Origin: Mesorhizobium sp. 65-26
GTDB taxonomy: Bacteria; Pseudomonadota; Alphaproteobacteria; Rhizobiales; Rhizobiaceae
Direction of reading: 5' to 3'
DNA: 64,000 nucleotides
NCBI GenBank assembly: GCA_001899205.1
Contig: MKVL01000004.1
Location: 265,388-329,387 of the forward strand
The position numbers and the translations under genes were made by a program. A model generated the notes under the pieces. The model searched no databases. It was not told the DNA's origin and worked only from the letters and a program-made list of their open reading frames with translations. Positions 56,368-64,000 of the stretch are shown piece after piece (position 1 is the stretch's first letter; each line of letters begins with the position of its first letter).

Positions 56368-57195
56368 ACGCTCCTGGATGTCGAGGATCTGCGCGTCACC
56401 TATCCGACGCGCACCGGCGTGATCGAGGCCGTGCGCGGGGTTTCCTTCCAGCTCGGCCGCGAGCGGCTGGGCATCGTCGGCGAGAGCGGCTCTGGCAAGT
56501 CGCAGACCGGCCGCGCGATCATGGGGTTGACGCCGCCGCAGGCGCAGGTCTCGGCCAAAAAACTCGCCTTCGACGGGATCGATCTCATGGCGGCATCGCC
56601 GCGCGAGCGCCGGGCGCTGCGCGGCAACCGCATCGCGATGATCCTGCAGGATCCGAAATATTCGCTCGATCCGGTGATGAGCATCGGCCGCCAGATCGTC
56701 GAGACGCTGCGCGCGCATGAAAGGGTCTCCAAGGCGGAGGCGCGAGAGCGGGCTCTCGCCATGCTGGAGGCGGTGCAGATCCGCGACCCGGCGCGCGTCT
56801 TCGACCTGCACCCGCACGAGGTTTCTGGCGGCATGGGCCAGCGCGCCATGATCGCCATGATGCTGATCGCCGGTCCGGAGCTGATGATCGCCGACGAGCC
56901 GACCTCGGCGCTTGACGTGACCGTGCAGCTCGACGTGCTCAAGATCCTCGACAAGCTCGTCGCCGAGCGCGGCATGGGCCTGATCTTCATCTCGCACGAC
57001 CTGCGGCTCGTCTCGTCCTTCTGCGACCGGGTCATCGTCATGTATGCCGGCAAGGTGGTCGAGCAGATCAAGGCATCCGAGCTTCGCAACGCCCAGCATC
57101 CCTACACGCTCGGCCTGCTCGACTGCATGCCCAGGATCGACGCCGACCGCCATCCGCTGCCGGTGCTCGACCGCAAACCGGAGTGGGCGGCATGA
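56362..57195 (+). CDS. Dipeptide-type ABC transporter ATP-binding protein (DppD-like)
   Basis: This 277-residue ATPase has Walker [12 protein letters not shown] near residue 40, Q-loop LQDPKYSLDPV, signature SGGMGQRAMIAMM and Walker [13 protein letters not shown]. The signature reads V-S-G-G-M rather than L-S-G-G-Q, as often in DppD/OppD. The C-terminal zinc or iron-sulfur cysteine cluster of many DppD proteins is absent, leaving a single Cys near residue 254, and the protein is shorter than typical DppD. It overlaps the next ATPase by four bases. Confidence 0.92.
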   Translation: MSTLLDVEDLRVTYPTRTGVIEAVRGVSFQLGRERLGIVGESGSGKSQTGRAIMGLTPPQAQVSAKKLAFDGIDLMAASPRERRALRGNRIAMILQDPKYSLDPVMSIGRQIVETLRAHERVSKAEARERALAMLEAVQIRDPARVFDLHPHEVSGGMGQRAMIAMMLIAGPELMIADEPTSALDVTVQLDVLKILDKLVAERGMGLIFISHDLRLVSSFCDRVIVMYAGKVVEQIKASELRNAQHPYTLGLLDCMPRIDADRHPLPVLDRKPEWAA

Positions 57196-57938
57196 CGGCG
57201 GCGCTCGCGATAGACCGTCTTGAGGTGGTTTTCGACCGCTTCCGCGCCCTGAAGGGCGTCAGCCTCGAGGTGCAGCCGGGTGAATCCTTCGGCCTGGTCG
57301 GGGAGTCCGGCTCCGGCAAGTCGACGCTGCTGAGGGCGATCGCAGGCCTCGCTCCGGTCACCTCCGGCGGCATCGCCGTTGATGGCCGGACATTGGGCCG
57401 CGGCCGCGACAAGGCCTTCTACCGCCAGGTGCAGATGGTCTTCCAGGACCCGTACGGGTCGCTGCACCCGCGCCAGACCGTCGACCGCCTGTTGCAGGAA
57501 CCGCTGGCCATCCACGGTGTCGCCGACGGCGAGCGGCGCATCCAGCGCGCGCTCGACGAGGTCGGTCTCGGCAACGGCTTCCGCTTCCGCTACGCGCACC
57601 AGCTCTCCGGCGGCCAGCGCCAGCGCGTGGCGATTGCGCGCGCGCTCATCCTCGAACCTTCCATCCTTCTGCTCGACGAGCCGACATCGGCGCTCGATGC
57701 CTCCGTGCAGGCCGAGGTGCTGAACCTGCTGGAGGAGGTGCGGCGCCGCCGCAAGCTCACCTTCCTGATGGTCAGCCACGACCTCGCCGTCATCACCCAT
57801 ATGTGCGAGCGGTTGATGGTGATGCAGAATGGCGAGGCGGTGGAGAACCTTGCCGCGAGCGACCTAGTCGAACGCAAGGTGACGAAGGACTATACCCGCA
57901 ACCTGCTCAAGGCGAGCGAGGGGTTTGTGAGGGCGTAG
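57192..57938 (+). CDS. Dipeptide-type ABC transporter ATP-binding protein (DppF-like)
   Basis: This 248-residue ATPase has Walker [12 protein letters not shown] near residue 39, Q-loop FQDPYGSLHPRQT, signature [15 protein letters not shown] and Walker [15 protein letters not shown]. It starts at the ATGA overlap with the preceding ATPase and is the last gene of the operon. It is shorter than usual DppF because the C-terminal extension that binds the permease interface is brief. Confidence 0.92.
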   Translation: MTAALAIDRLEVVFDRFRALKGVSLEVQPGESFGLVGESGSGKSTLLRAIAGLAPVTSGGIAVDGRTLGRGRDKAFYRQVQMVFQDPYGSLHPRQTVDRLLQEPLAIHGVADGERRIQRALDEVGLGNGFRFRYAHQLSGGQRQRVAIARALILEPSILLLDEPTSALDASVQAEVLNLLEEVRRRRKLTFLMVSHDLAVITHMCERLMVMQNGEAVENLAASDLVERKVTKDYTRNLLKASEGFVRA

Positions 57939-57983
57939 CTCGTCGCATCCTGCCGATTTCCACTCTCGATGAGCGGCGCGCCC

Positions 57984-60900
57984 TCAGGCCGCGCCGCCTT
58001 CCAATGCCGCTTCGCCGTGACCGCCCTGGTCTTCCGCACCCTGCCTGGGCTCCTTGATCCTGAACCACGTCACATAGAGCGCGGGCAGGAAGAGCAGCGT
58101 GATCGCCGTGCCGGCGATGATGCCGCCCATCATGGAATAGGCCATCGGTCCCCAGAACACCTCGCGCGCGATCGGGATCAGCGCGAGGCTGGCGGCGGCC
58201 GCCGTCAGCGCGATCGGCCGCATGCGGTGCTCGGTCGCCTCGATCACGGCCGCCCAGCGATCCTTGCCCTCCGCCACGAGGTCCTCGATCTGCACGATTA
58301 GGATCACCGAGTTGCGGATCAGGATGCCGATCAGCGCCAGCACGCCGAGGATGGCCACGAAGCCGAGCGGCGCGCCGCTCGGCACCAGTGCCGCCACCAC
58401 GCCGATCAGTCCGAGCGGCGCCACGGCGACGACCAGGAACAGGCGCTGGAAGCTCTGCAACTGTACCATCAGGATGGTCGCCATGATGAACAGCATCAGC
58501 GGCACCACGGCCGCGATCGGTCCCTGGCTGTTGGCGCTTTCCTCGACCGAACCGGCGGTGGCGATCGCATAGCCTGGCGGCAGCTTGGCGATGAAGGCCT
58601 CGACCGATGGTTTCAGCTCGTTCACGACGGTGGCCGGAAGCGCGTCGCCGACCAGCCCGGCGCGCACGGTGATGGTCGGGATGCGGTCGCGCCGCCACAC
58701 CGTCGGCTGCTCCAGCTCGTAACGGAAGTTGGCCACCGCGGCGAGCGGGATCGCCTCGCCGTTTCCGGTCGGAAGCTGCATGTTCTGCAGCGTCTCGATC
58801 GAGCCGCGCTCGGCCTCGCGCGAGCGGGCCACGACGTTGATCAGGTAGGTGGCGTCGCGCACCTGGGTGATGGTGGTGCCGCCAACGGTGCTGTTGAGCG
58901 CACTGGCGATGTCGGAGGAGGTGATGCCGAGCTGGCGCGCCTTGTCCTGCAGCACGTCGACTCTCAGCACGCGCTGCGGCTCGTTCCAGTCGAATGTGGG
59001 GGCGGCAAGCTTCGGGTTGGCCGAAATGAGGCCGGCGAACTGCTGCGCCAGCTCGCGCACCGTCTGGATGTCAGGTCCGCTGACGCGATACTGCACCGGC
59101 CGGCCGACCGGTGGGCCGAGTTCGAGCAGCTTGACGAAGGCGTCGGTGCCGACGAACTCCTCGCGCAGCAGCTTCTCCAGCGCCGGCTTCACCCGGTTGC
59201 GGGCCTCGATGCTCTTGGTGACGATGACCGTCTGTCCGAAATAGGGGTTCGCCGGCTGCACGTCATAGGCAAGCACGAAGCGCACGGCGCCCTGGCCGAT
59301 ATAGGACGAGAAGTGATCGATGTCGGGATTGCCGGCCAGCGCGCGCTGCTCGAAACGCTCCATCTGGTCGCGCGTCTCGGCGATCGATGAATTCTGCGGC
59401 AGGTTCCAGTCGACGATCAGCTCCGGCCTGTCGGATGGCGGGAAGAACTGCTGCTGCACCAGCCCGAAGCCGGCGATCGAGGCGGCGAAGAGGATTACGG
59501 TGGCGATGATGGTCAGCCAATGCCGGCGCACCGAGAAGACCAGCACGCGCCGGAACAGCATGGTGAAGCGCCCGGGCTGGTCATGGTGCTTGGTCTTCAT
59601 CGCTGCCGGCAGGATGGTCACGCCGAGAAGGGGCGCGAACAGCACCGCCACGATCCAGGACACCAGCAGCGACACGGCGATGACGACGAACAGCGTGAAA
59701 GTGTACTCGCCGGCGGCACTGGAATTGAGGCCGATCGGGATGAAGCCGGCCACCGTCACCAGCGTGCCCGTCAGCATCGGGAAGGCGGTGGAGGTGTAGA
59801 CATAGGTCGCGGCCTTCCGCAGGCTGTCGCCCACCTCCAGCCGCGCGACCATCATCTCGACCGCGATCATGGCGTCGTCGACCAGCAGGCCGAGCGCGAT
59901 GATCAGCGCGCCAAGCGAAATGCGCTGCAACGAGATGCCGAGATAGGCCATGACCACGAAGGTGATGGCGAGCACCAGCGGGATCGACAATGCCACGACG
60001 AAGCCCGCGCGCAGGCCGAGGCTGATAAAGGAGACCGCCAGCACGATGGCGACCGCCTCGAACAGCGCACGCGTGAAGCCGGACACCGCGTCCCTGACGA
60101 TGACCGGCTGGTCCGCCACCAGGTGCACGCCGACGCCCACCGGCAGGTCGGCCAGCACCCTGTCCATCTCCTTGTGCAGCGCCGTGCCGAATTCGAGCAG
60201 ATTGGCGTTCGGCTTCATGCCGATGGCGAGACCGATCGCATCCTGGCCGTTGAAGCGGAACAGCGCCGTCGGCGGGTCGACATAGCCCCGCGTGATCGTC
60301 GCCACGTCGCTCAGCCGGAAGAAGCGGTCGTTGACGCGCAGGTTGATGGCGCGCAGGCTTTCCTCGGAGGTGAACTGACCTCCGACGCGCACGCTGATGC
60401 GCTCGGGTCCGGACTGGATGACACCAGACGGCGTGATGGCGTTCTGCGCCTGCAGGCTGGCCAGGATGGCCTGCTGGTTGAGGCCGAGCGCCGCGATCTG
60501 CCGCGTCGAGAATTCGAGGTAGATCGCCTCGTCCTGGGCGCCGACGAGGTCGACTTTGCCGGCGTTCGGCACCGTCAGGATGCGGGTTCGAACATCCTCG
60601 ACATAATCGCGCAATTGCCGGGGCGTCAGCCCATCCGACGTGAAGGCGTAGATGTTGCCGTAGACATCGCCGAAGCGGTCGTTGAAGAACGGTCCCTGCA
60701 CGCCTTGCGGAAACTGCGGCCAGATGTCGTTGACCATGTTGCGCACCTGCAGCCAGGTCGGCACGACGTCGCGCGCCCTGGTGGTCGGCTTCAGGTTGAC
60801 GAAGATGACGGTCTTGCCGGCGGTGGTGACGGACTTGGTGTAGTCGAGGCTGTCGAGTTCCTCGAGCTTCTTCTCGATGCGGTCGGTCACCTGGCGCACG

Positions 60901-61085
60901 GTCTCGTTCACCGAGGCGCCGGGCCAGTTGGCCTGGATCACCATCGTCTTGATGGTGAAGGCCGGATCCTCCTCGCGTCCGAGATTGAGGTAGGAGAAGA
61001 CGCCGGCCACCATGAAGACCAGCATGAAATACCAGACCAGCGAACGATGGCTGAGCGCCCAGTCGGAGAGATTGAAGCCTTTCAT
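57984..61085 (-). CDS. RND-family multidrug efflux transporter (HAE1/AcrB-like)
   Basis: This 1033-residue inner-membrane pump uses the proton gradient. It has twelve predicted transmembrane helices in two halves, with the opening LSHRSLVWYFMLVFMVAGVF, the PGASVNETVRQVT motif in the first periplasmic loop, GLLVDDAMIAVEMMVARLE in TM4 with the proton-relay aspartates, and RMRPIALTAAAASLALIPIA in the second half. Its start overlaps the adaptor stop by ATGA. It is the third gene of a leftward operon. No outer-membrane channel gene is adjacent, so it probably uses one encoded elsewhere. Confidence 0.95.
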   Translation of the reverse strand: MKGFNLSDWALSHRSLVWYFMLVFMVAGVFSYLNLGREEDPAFTIKTMVIQANWPGASVNETVRQVTDRIEKKLEELDSLDYTKSVTTAGKTVIFVNLKPTTRARDVVPTWLQVRNMVNDIWPQFPQGVQGPFFNDRFGDVYGNIYAFTSDGLTPRQLRDYVEDVRTRILTVPNAGKVDLVGAQDEAIYLEFSTRQIAALGLNQQAILASLQAQNAITPSGVIQSGPERISVRVGGQFTSEESLRAINLRVNDRFFRLSDVATITRGYVDPPTALFRFNGQDAIGLAIGMKPNANLLEFGTALHKEMDRVLADLPVGVGVHLVADQPVIVRDAVSGFTRALFEAVAIVLAVSFISLGLRAGFVVALSIPLVLAITFVVMAYLGISLQRISLGALIIALGLLVDDAMIAVEMMVARLEVGDSLRKAATYVYTSTAFPMLTGTLVTVAGFIPIGLNSSAAGEYTFTLFVVIAVSLLVSWIVAVLFAPLLGVTILPAAMKTKHHDQPGRFTMLFRRVLVFSVRRHWLTIIATVILFAASIAGFGLVQQQFFPPSDRPELIVDWNLPQNSSIAETRDQMERFEQRALAGNPDIDHFSSYIGQGAVRFVLAYDVQPANPYFGQTVIVTKSIEARNRVKPALEKLLREEFVGTDAFVKLLELGPPVGRPVQYRVSGPDIQTVRELAQQFAGLISANPKLAAPTFDWNEPQRVLRVDVLQDKARQLGITSSDIASALNSTVGGTTITQVRDATYLINVVARSREAERGSIETLQNMQLPTGNGEAIPLAAVANFRYELEQPTVWRRDRIPTITVRAGLVGDALPATVVNELKPSVEAFIAKLPPGYAIATAGSVEESANSQGPIAAVVPLMLFIMATILMVQLQSFQRLFLVVAVAPLGLIGVVAALVPSGAPLGFVAILGVLALIGILIRNSVILIVQIEDLVAEGKDRWAAVIEATEHRMRPIALTAAAASLALIPIAREVFWGPMAYSMMGGIIAGTAITLLFLPALYVTWFRIKEPRQGAEDQGGHGEAALEGGAA

Positions 61086-62155
61086 GAGGCCCCTCCCTCG
61101 GGCACCCTGACCTTCTGGCCTTCGCTCAGGCTGTGGACGCCGGCGGTGACGACGCGCATGCCGGCGTCGAGCCCCGATTCCACGGTGAAGGTGCCGCCGT
61201 TCCTGGCGGCGATCTTGATCTCTCGCGTGCTGACGCTGGAGGTCTTGGGGTCGACGACCCACACCTTCTGCGCGCCGTCCTTTTCGAGCAGCGCCGAGTT
61301 GGGCAGCTCGATCGTCGGCGCGACGTTGGTGGCACGGGTCGCGGTGATCGTCGAGCCGAGGCGGAACGCCACTGGCGGGTCGACCAGCGTCAGGCGCACG
61401 CGGCGGGTTCGCGTCGAGCCCTCCGCCTGCGGCGCGATCTCGCGCAGCTTGGCTTCCGTCCTGATCGACGGCAGCGACTGCAGCACGACCTCGAACGGCG
61501 CCCCGACCGCGAGATCGCCGGTCAGCTGGTCGGGAATGTCGACCACCGCCTCGCGCGGATCCGTGCGCGCCACGGTGACGACCGTCTGACCCGGCGAAAC
61601 CGTCTGGCCGACTTCGGCGCCGACGGCCGTGACCACGCCGTCGAAGTCGGAGAACAGCCTGGTATAGCCGAGCTGTTCCTGGGATTTGGCAAGCGCGGCA
61701 TTGGCGCGCTCGACGCCGGCCGCCGCCGATTGCCGGGCCTGCTGTGCGGCATCGAACACGGCCTGCGAGGTGTTGGCGGAAGCAAGCAGGGCGCGCTGGC
61801 GCTCTTCGCTCGCGGCGGCGTTGGCGAATTGCGCCTGGGCGTTGGACAGTTCAGCCCTTGCCGCTTGCAGTGCAAGCTCCAGCGCCGTCGGGTCGAGCGC
61901 CGCGATCGTCGTTCCCTTGGTCACGATGTCGCCGACCTTGACGTCGCGCGAGACGACGCGGCCGAGCAGGCGGAAGGCGAGGTCGGCGCTGAATTGCGGC
62001 GCGATCGAGCCGGCGAAACCGAAACTCTGCGTTGTCCTCGGCTCGACGACCACCGACAGGACCGGCCGAACGATCTCCGGTGCCTTCTCGTCCGATTGCG
62101 AGCAGGCGGCGAGCGCCGCCAGCAGCAGGATGGCGGAAATGCGATGCGGGATCAT
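61082..62155 (-). CDS. RND efflux periplasmic adaptor (membrane-fusion) lipoprotein, second of pair
   Basis: This 357-residue adaptor has a lipoprotein leader (SAILLLAALAACSQ, lipid on Cys18). Barrel, lipoyl-like and alpha-hairpin domains follow (GRVVSRDVKVGDIVTKGTTI; coiled coil about residues 85-155; GVVTAVGAEVGQTVSPGQTV). It links the pump to an outer-membrane channel. It starts in a four-base overlap with the upstream adaptor and ends in one with the pump gene. Confidence 0.92.
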   Translation of the reverse strand: MIPHRISAILLLAALAACSQSDEKAPEIVRPVLSVVVEPRTTQSFGFAGSIAPQFSADLAFRLLGRVVSRDVKVGDIVTKGTTIAALDPTALELALQAARAELSNAQAQFANAAASEERQRALLASANTSQAVFDAAQQARQSAAAGVERANAALAKSQEQLGYTRLFSDFDGVVTAVGAEVGQTVSPGQTVVTVARTDPREAVVDIPDQLTGDLAVGAPFEVVLQSLPSIRTEAKLREIAPQAEGSTRTRRVRLTLVDPPVAFRLGSTITATRATNVAPTIELPNSALLEKDGAQKVWVVDPKTSSVSTREIKIAARNGGTFTVESGLDAGMRVVTAGVHSLSEGQKVRVPEGGAS

Positions 62156-63288
62156 TGGCCAGCTCCCGCGATCTCGACCGTCTGTCCCGGGCTGAGCAAC
62201 TGTCCGCCCGCGGTGACGACGTTCTGGCCCGCCTCCAGCCCCTTGTCGATGACGACGACGCCGGAATCGAATGCCAGCACGCCGACCGGCGTGGTGGCCA
62301 CCGCCTTGGTCGAGGGATCGACCACCCAGACAGCCGGCTTGCCGGCGCTGGACGTCAGTGCCTGCCAGGGCAGAAGGATCGCCTGCGTCGGCTTGGCGCT
62401 GATGGTGCCGATCACGGCGGCGCCAAGCGGCAGGCCGGCGGGTGTGTCGGGGATCGCCACCTTGACGCGGATCGATCCCGAGGCCGGGTCGACCGCAGGC
62501 GATATCTCGCGCACCTGGCCCGTCGCCGTGACCTGCGGGTCCGACAGCAGCGTGATCGTCACCGCCGGCGCCGAGGGCGTCCGGGCAACGAGCGTCTCGT
62601 GCACGTTGAACACCGCGTCCCGGTCGCCGTCCTCGGCGACGGTGAAGACGGTCTGCGCCGCCTGCACCACCTGGCCGGCCTCTACCTGGCGGGCGGTGAT
62701 AACGCCAGCGGCGCCTGCCTTGAGTTCGGTGAAGGAGAGGTTTTCCTTGGCATTGGCTAGCGCGCTTTGCGCGGCGTCCACGCTGCCCTGCGACACCTTC
62801 AGCGCCTGGTCGGCCGCGTCATAGTCGCGCCGCGTGGTGAAGCCCTGGGAAAGCAGCGTCTTTTGCCGTTGGAACGCCGCGGCCGCCTGCGTCAGCTGCG
62901 CCTGCGCGGCGTCGAGATCGGCCTGCGCGGAACGCAGGTCGGATTCCTGCTCCTGCGGATCGATCCGCGCCAGCACGGTGCCCTGGTCGACATGCTGGCC
63001 GACATCGACGAGCCGTTCGGCGACGCGACCGCCGACGCGGAAAGACAGGTTGTTGAGCGTGCGCGCCGCGATCACGCCGGTCAGCGAGGTCCTCGGCGCA
63101 TAGTCCGCCAGGGCCACGGTTTCGGTGCGCACCATGACCGGCAGTTTACGGACAGAGGCGGTCTGCTCCTTCTGGCAGGCGGCCAGCGCCGCCGCGCAGC
63201 AGAACAGCGCCGCGAAGGCCTGGAAGGACAAATGGCTTGAAGCTTTGACTGATGGCGGCGAGACGGACGGTTTCGCGTTCCTGCTCAT
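62152..63288 (-). CDS. RND efflux periplasmic adaptor lipoprotein, first of pair
   Basis: This 378-residue adaptor has a lipoprotein-type leader (FAALFCCAAALAACQKEQ), the lipoyl-like GRVAERLVDVGQHVDQGTVL, a coiled-coil hairpin (about 105-185) and the beta-barrel part GVITARQVEAGQVVQAAQTV. The start at 63288 has AGGGGAA upstream; a longer in-frame extension was rejected because it has no conservation pattern. The paired adaptor genes suggest a heteromeric adaptor ring or a recent duplication. Confidence 0.92.
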   Translation of the reverse strand: MSRNAKPSVSPPSVKASSHLSFQAFAALFCCAAALAACQKEQTASVRKLPVMVRTETVALADYAPRTSLTGVIAARTLNNLSFRVGGRVAERLVDVGQHVDQGTVLARIDPQEQESDLRSAQADLDAAQAQLTQAAAAFQRQKTLLSQGFTTRRDYDAADQALKVSQGSVDAAQSALANAKENLSFTELKAGAAGVITARQVEAGQVVQAAQTVFTVAEDGDRDAVFNVHETLVARTPSAPAVTITLLSDPQVTATGQVREISPAVDPASGSIRVKVAIPDTPAGLPLGAAVIGTISAKPTQAILLPWQALTSSAGKPAVWVVDPSTKAVATTPVGVLAFDSGVVVIDKGLEAGQNVVTAGGQLLSPGQTVEIAGAGQ

Positions 63289-63517
63289 GGTTCCCCTCAG
63301 CCGCGGGCCGCACGCGGACGGCGATACCGCTCGGATATAGCGAGGATAATCGATCGCAGGGAAAAGGGAACCTCCCTCGTATGCGTATCGAGCGGCACAC
63401 CGGGAGGCCAGGCCCAATCGCCGCCTCTCGCTGCCGACTTGAGGAAAACGTGAAATAAGGCCAGAAGACAGGCTGGCAGCATCGAACCAGACGGGCGCGG
63501 GCCCGATGAGGGAGACC

Positions 63518-64000
63518 ATGAAGAATTCAGCGATTGCCGAACGCAAGAACCAGTCGATCTCGCGCGGCGTGGGCATGACCACGCAAGTCTATGCCGAGCG
63601 CGCGGAAAATTCGGAGATCTGGGATGTCGAGGGGCGCCGCTACATCGATTTCTCGTCCGGCATCGCCGTGGTCAACACCGGCCATCGCCATCCGAAGGTG
63701 ATCGAGGCGGTCAAGGCGCAACTCGACCGCTTCACGCACACCTGCCATCAGGTCGTGCCCTATGAGAGCTACGTGCACCTTGCCGAGCGCCTCAACGGCA
63801 TGTTGCCCGGCAAGTTCGACAAGAAGACGATCTTCGTCACCACCGGCGCCGAGGCGGTCGAGAACGCCATCAAGATCGCGCGCAACGCCACCGGCCGCCA
63901 GGCCGTCATCGCCTTCGCCGGCGGCTTCCACGGCCGCACCTTCATGGGCATGGCGCTGACCGGCAAGGTGGTGCCCTACAAGGTCGGCTTCGGCGCCATG
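63518..64000 (+). CDS. gabT: Class III aminotransferase, 4-aminobutyrate aminotransferase-like (3' truncated)
   Basis: The first 161 residues of a PLP-dependent aminotransferase are visible, cut by the right edge. They start MKNSAIAERKNQSISRGVGM and include EIWDVEGRRYIDFSSGIAVV, then NTGHRHPKV and FVTTGAEAVENAIKIARNAT and AFAGGFHGRT. The pattern fits GabT, which makes succinate semialdehyde from GABA. The PLP lysine is beyond the window. GAGGGAGACC precedes the ATG. It is divergent from the RND operon. Ornithine/acetylornithine aminotransferase is the main alternative. Confidence 0.85.
   Translation, partial: MKNSAIAERKNQSISRGVGMTTQVYAERAENSEIWDVEGRRYIDFSSGIAVVNTGHRHPKVIEAVKAQLDRFTHTCHQVVPYESYVHLAERLNGMLPGKFDKKTIFVTTGAEAVENAIKIARNATGRQAVIAFAGGFHGRTFMGMALTGKVVPYKVGFGAM

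Noticed and set aside
59520-61589. A 689-codon open frame on the plus strand
   Set aside because: It mirrors the RND pump and adaptor. The translation is His/Arg/Asp-rich with no recognisable fold.

Overview
The window reads as chromosome of a high-GC alphaproteobacterium of the Hyphomicrobiales (Rhizobiales), most like Mesorhizobium or another Phyllobacteriaceae member. The pointers are a BA14K-family protein, a CycM-type anchored cytochrome c, an alphaproteobacterial dnaX/ybaB/recR set beside the SRP RNA, a ligase/exonuclease DNA-damage pair, rhizobial palindromic intergenic elements, and dense ABC-transporter and catabolic gene content. This assignment is inference from gene content; no rRNA or marker gene was compared.

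Region 1 (1-3.5 kb) is the end of a 2-oxoacid dehydrogenase-type operon: a truncated semialdehyde-type aldehyde dehydrogenase, an E2 acyltransferase without a lipoyl domain, and an E3 lipoamide dehydrogenase.

Region 2 (3.5-15.3 kb) is a carbohydrate or polyol catabolic locus. It holds a CUT2-type sugar ABC transporter (ATPase, two permeases, divergent binding protein), two Gfo/Idh/MocA dehydrogenases, a zinc alcohol dehydrogenase and a GMC flavin oxidoreductase. It also encodes an unusual cytoplasmic protein that joins an N-terminal winged helix-turn-helix to a full solute-binding-protein domain. Four copies of a 17-bp palindrome (consensus AAATCCANNTTGGATTT) lie in the three divergent intergenic regions of this locus and nowhere else I noticed, so the locus looks like one self-contained regulon. 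This is the most interesting system in the window.

Region 3 (15.4-26.6 kb) is bounded by an intact tRNA-Thr(CGT) gene and a 33-bp direct repeat of that tRNA's 3' end, in the geometry of an integrated island. It carries small secreted or unknown proteins, an XRE-cupin regulator divergent from an Old-Yellow-Enzyme-type demethylase/reductase, and a polyamine-type ABC importer. Next to the tRNA are decayed remnants of an XRE gene, a ParB-like gene and an IS5-family transposase. No integrase remains.

Region 4 (26.9-46.3 kb) is mostly conserved chromosome: an anchored unknown protein, the ligase/exonuclease pair separated by a large palindromic element, a methyltransferase, a P-loop kinase-like protein and a hydroxyacid reductase. 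It continues with a yejAABEF-type peptide importer with two binding proteins, cytochrome c, kdsB, prephenate dehydratase, NudC and a HIT protein.

Region 5 (46.3-64 kb) has the SRP RNA, dnaX-ybaB, two intervening genes, a mosaic palindromic repeat, recR, a lytic transglycosylase, and a complete dipeptide/opine-type ABC operon. It ends with an RND efflux operon with two adaptor lipoproteins and the start of a GabT-like aminotransferase cut by the window edge.
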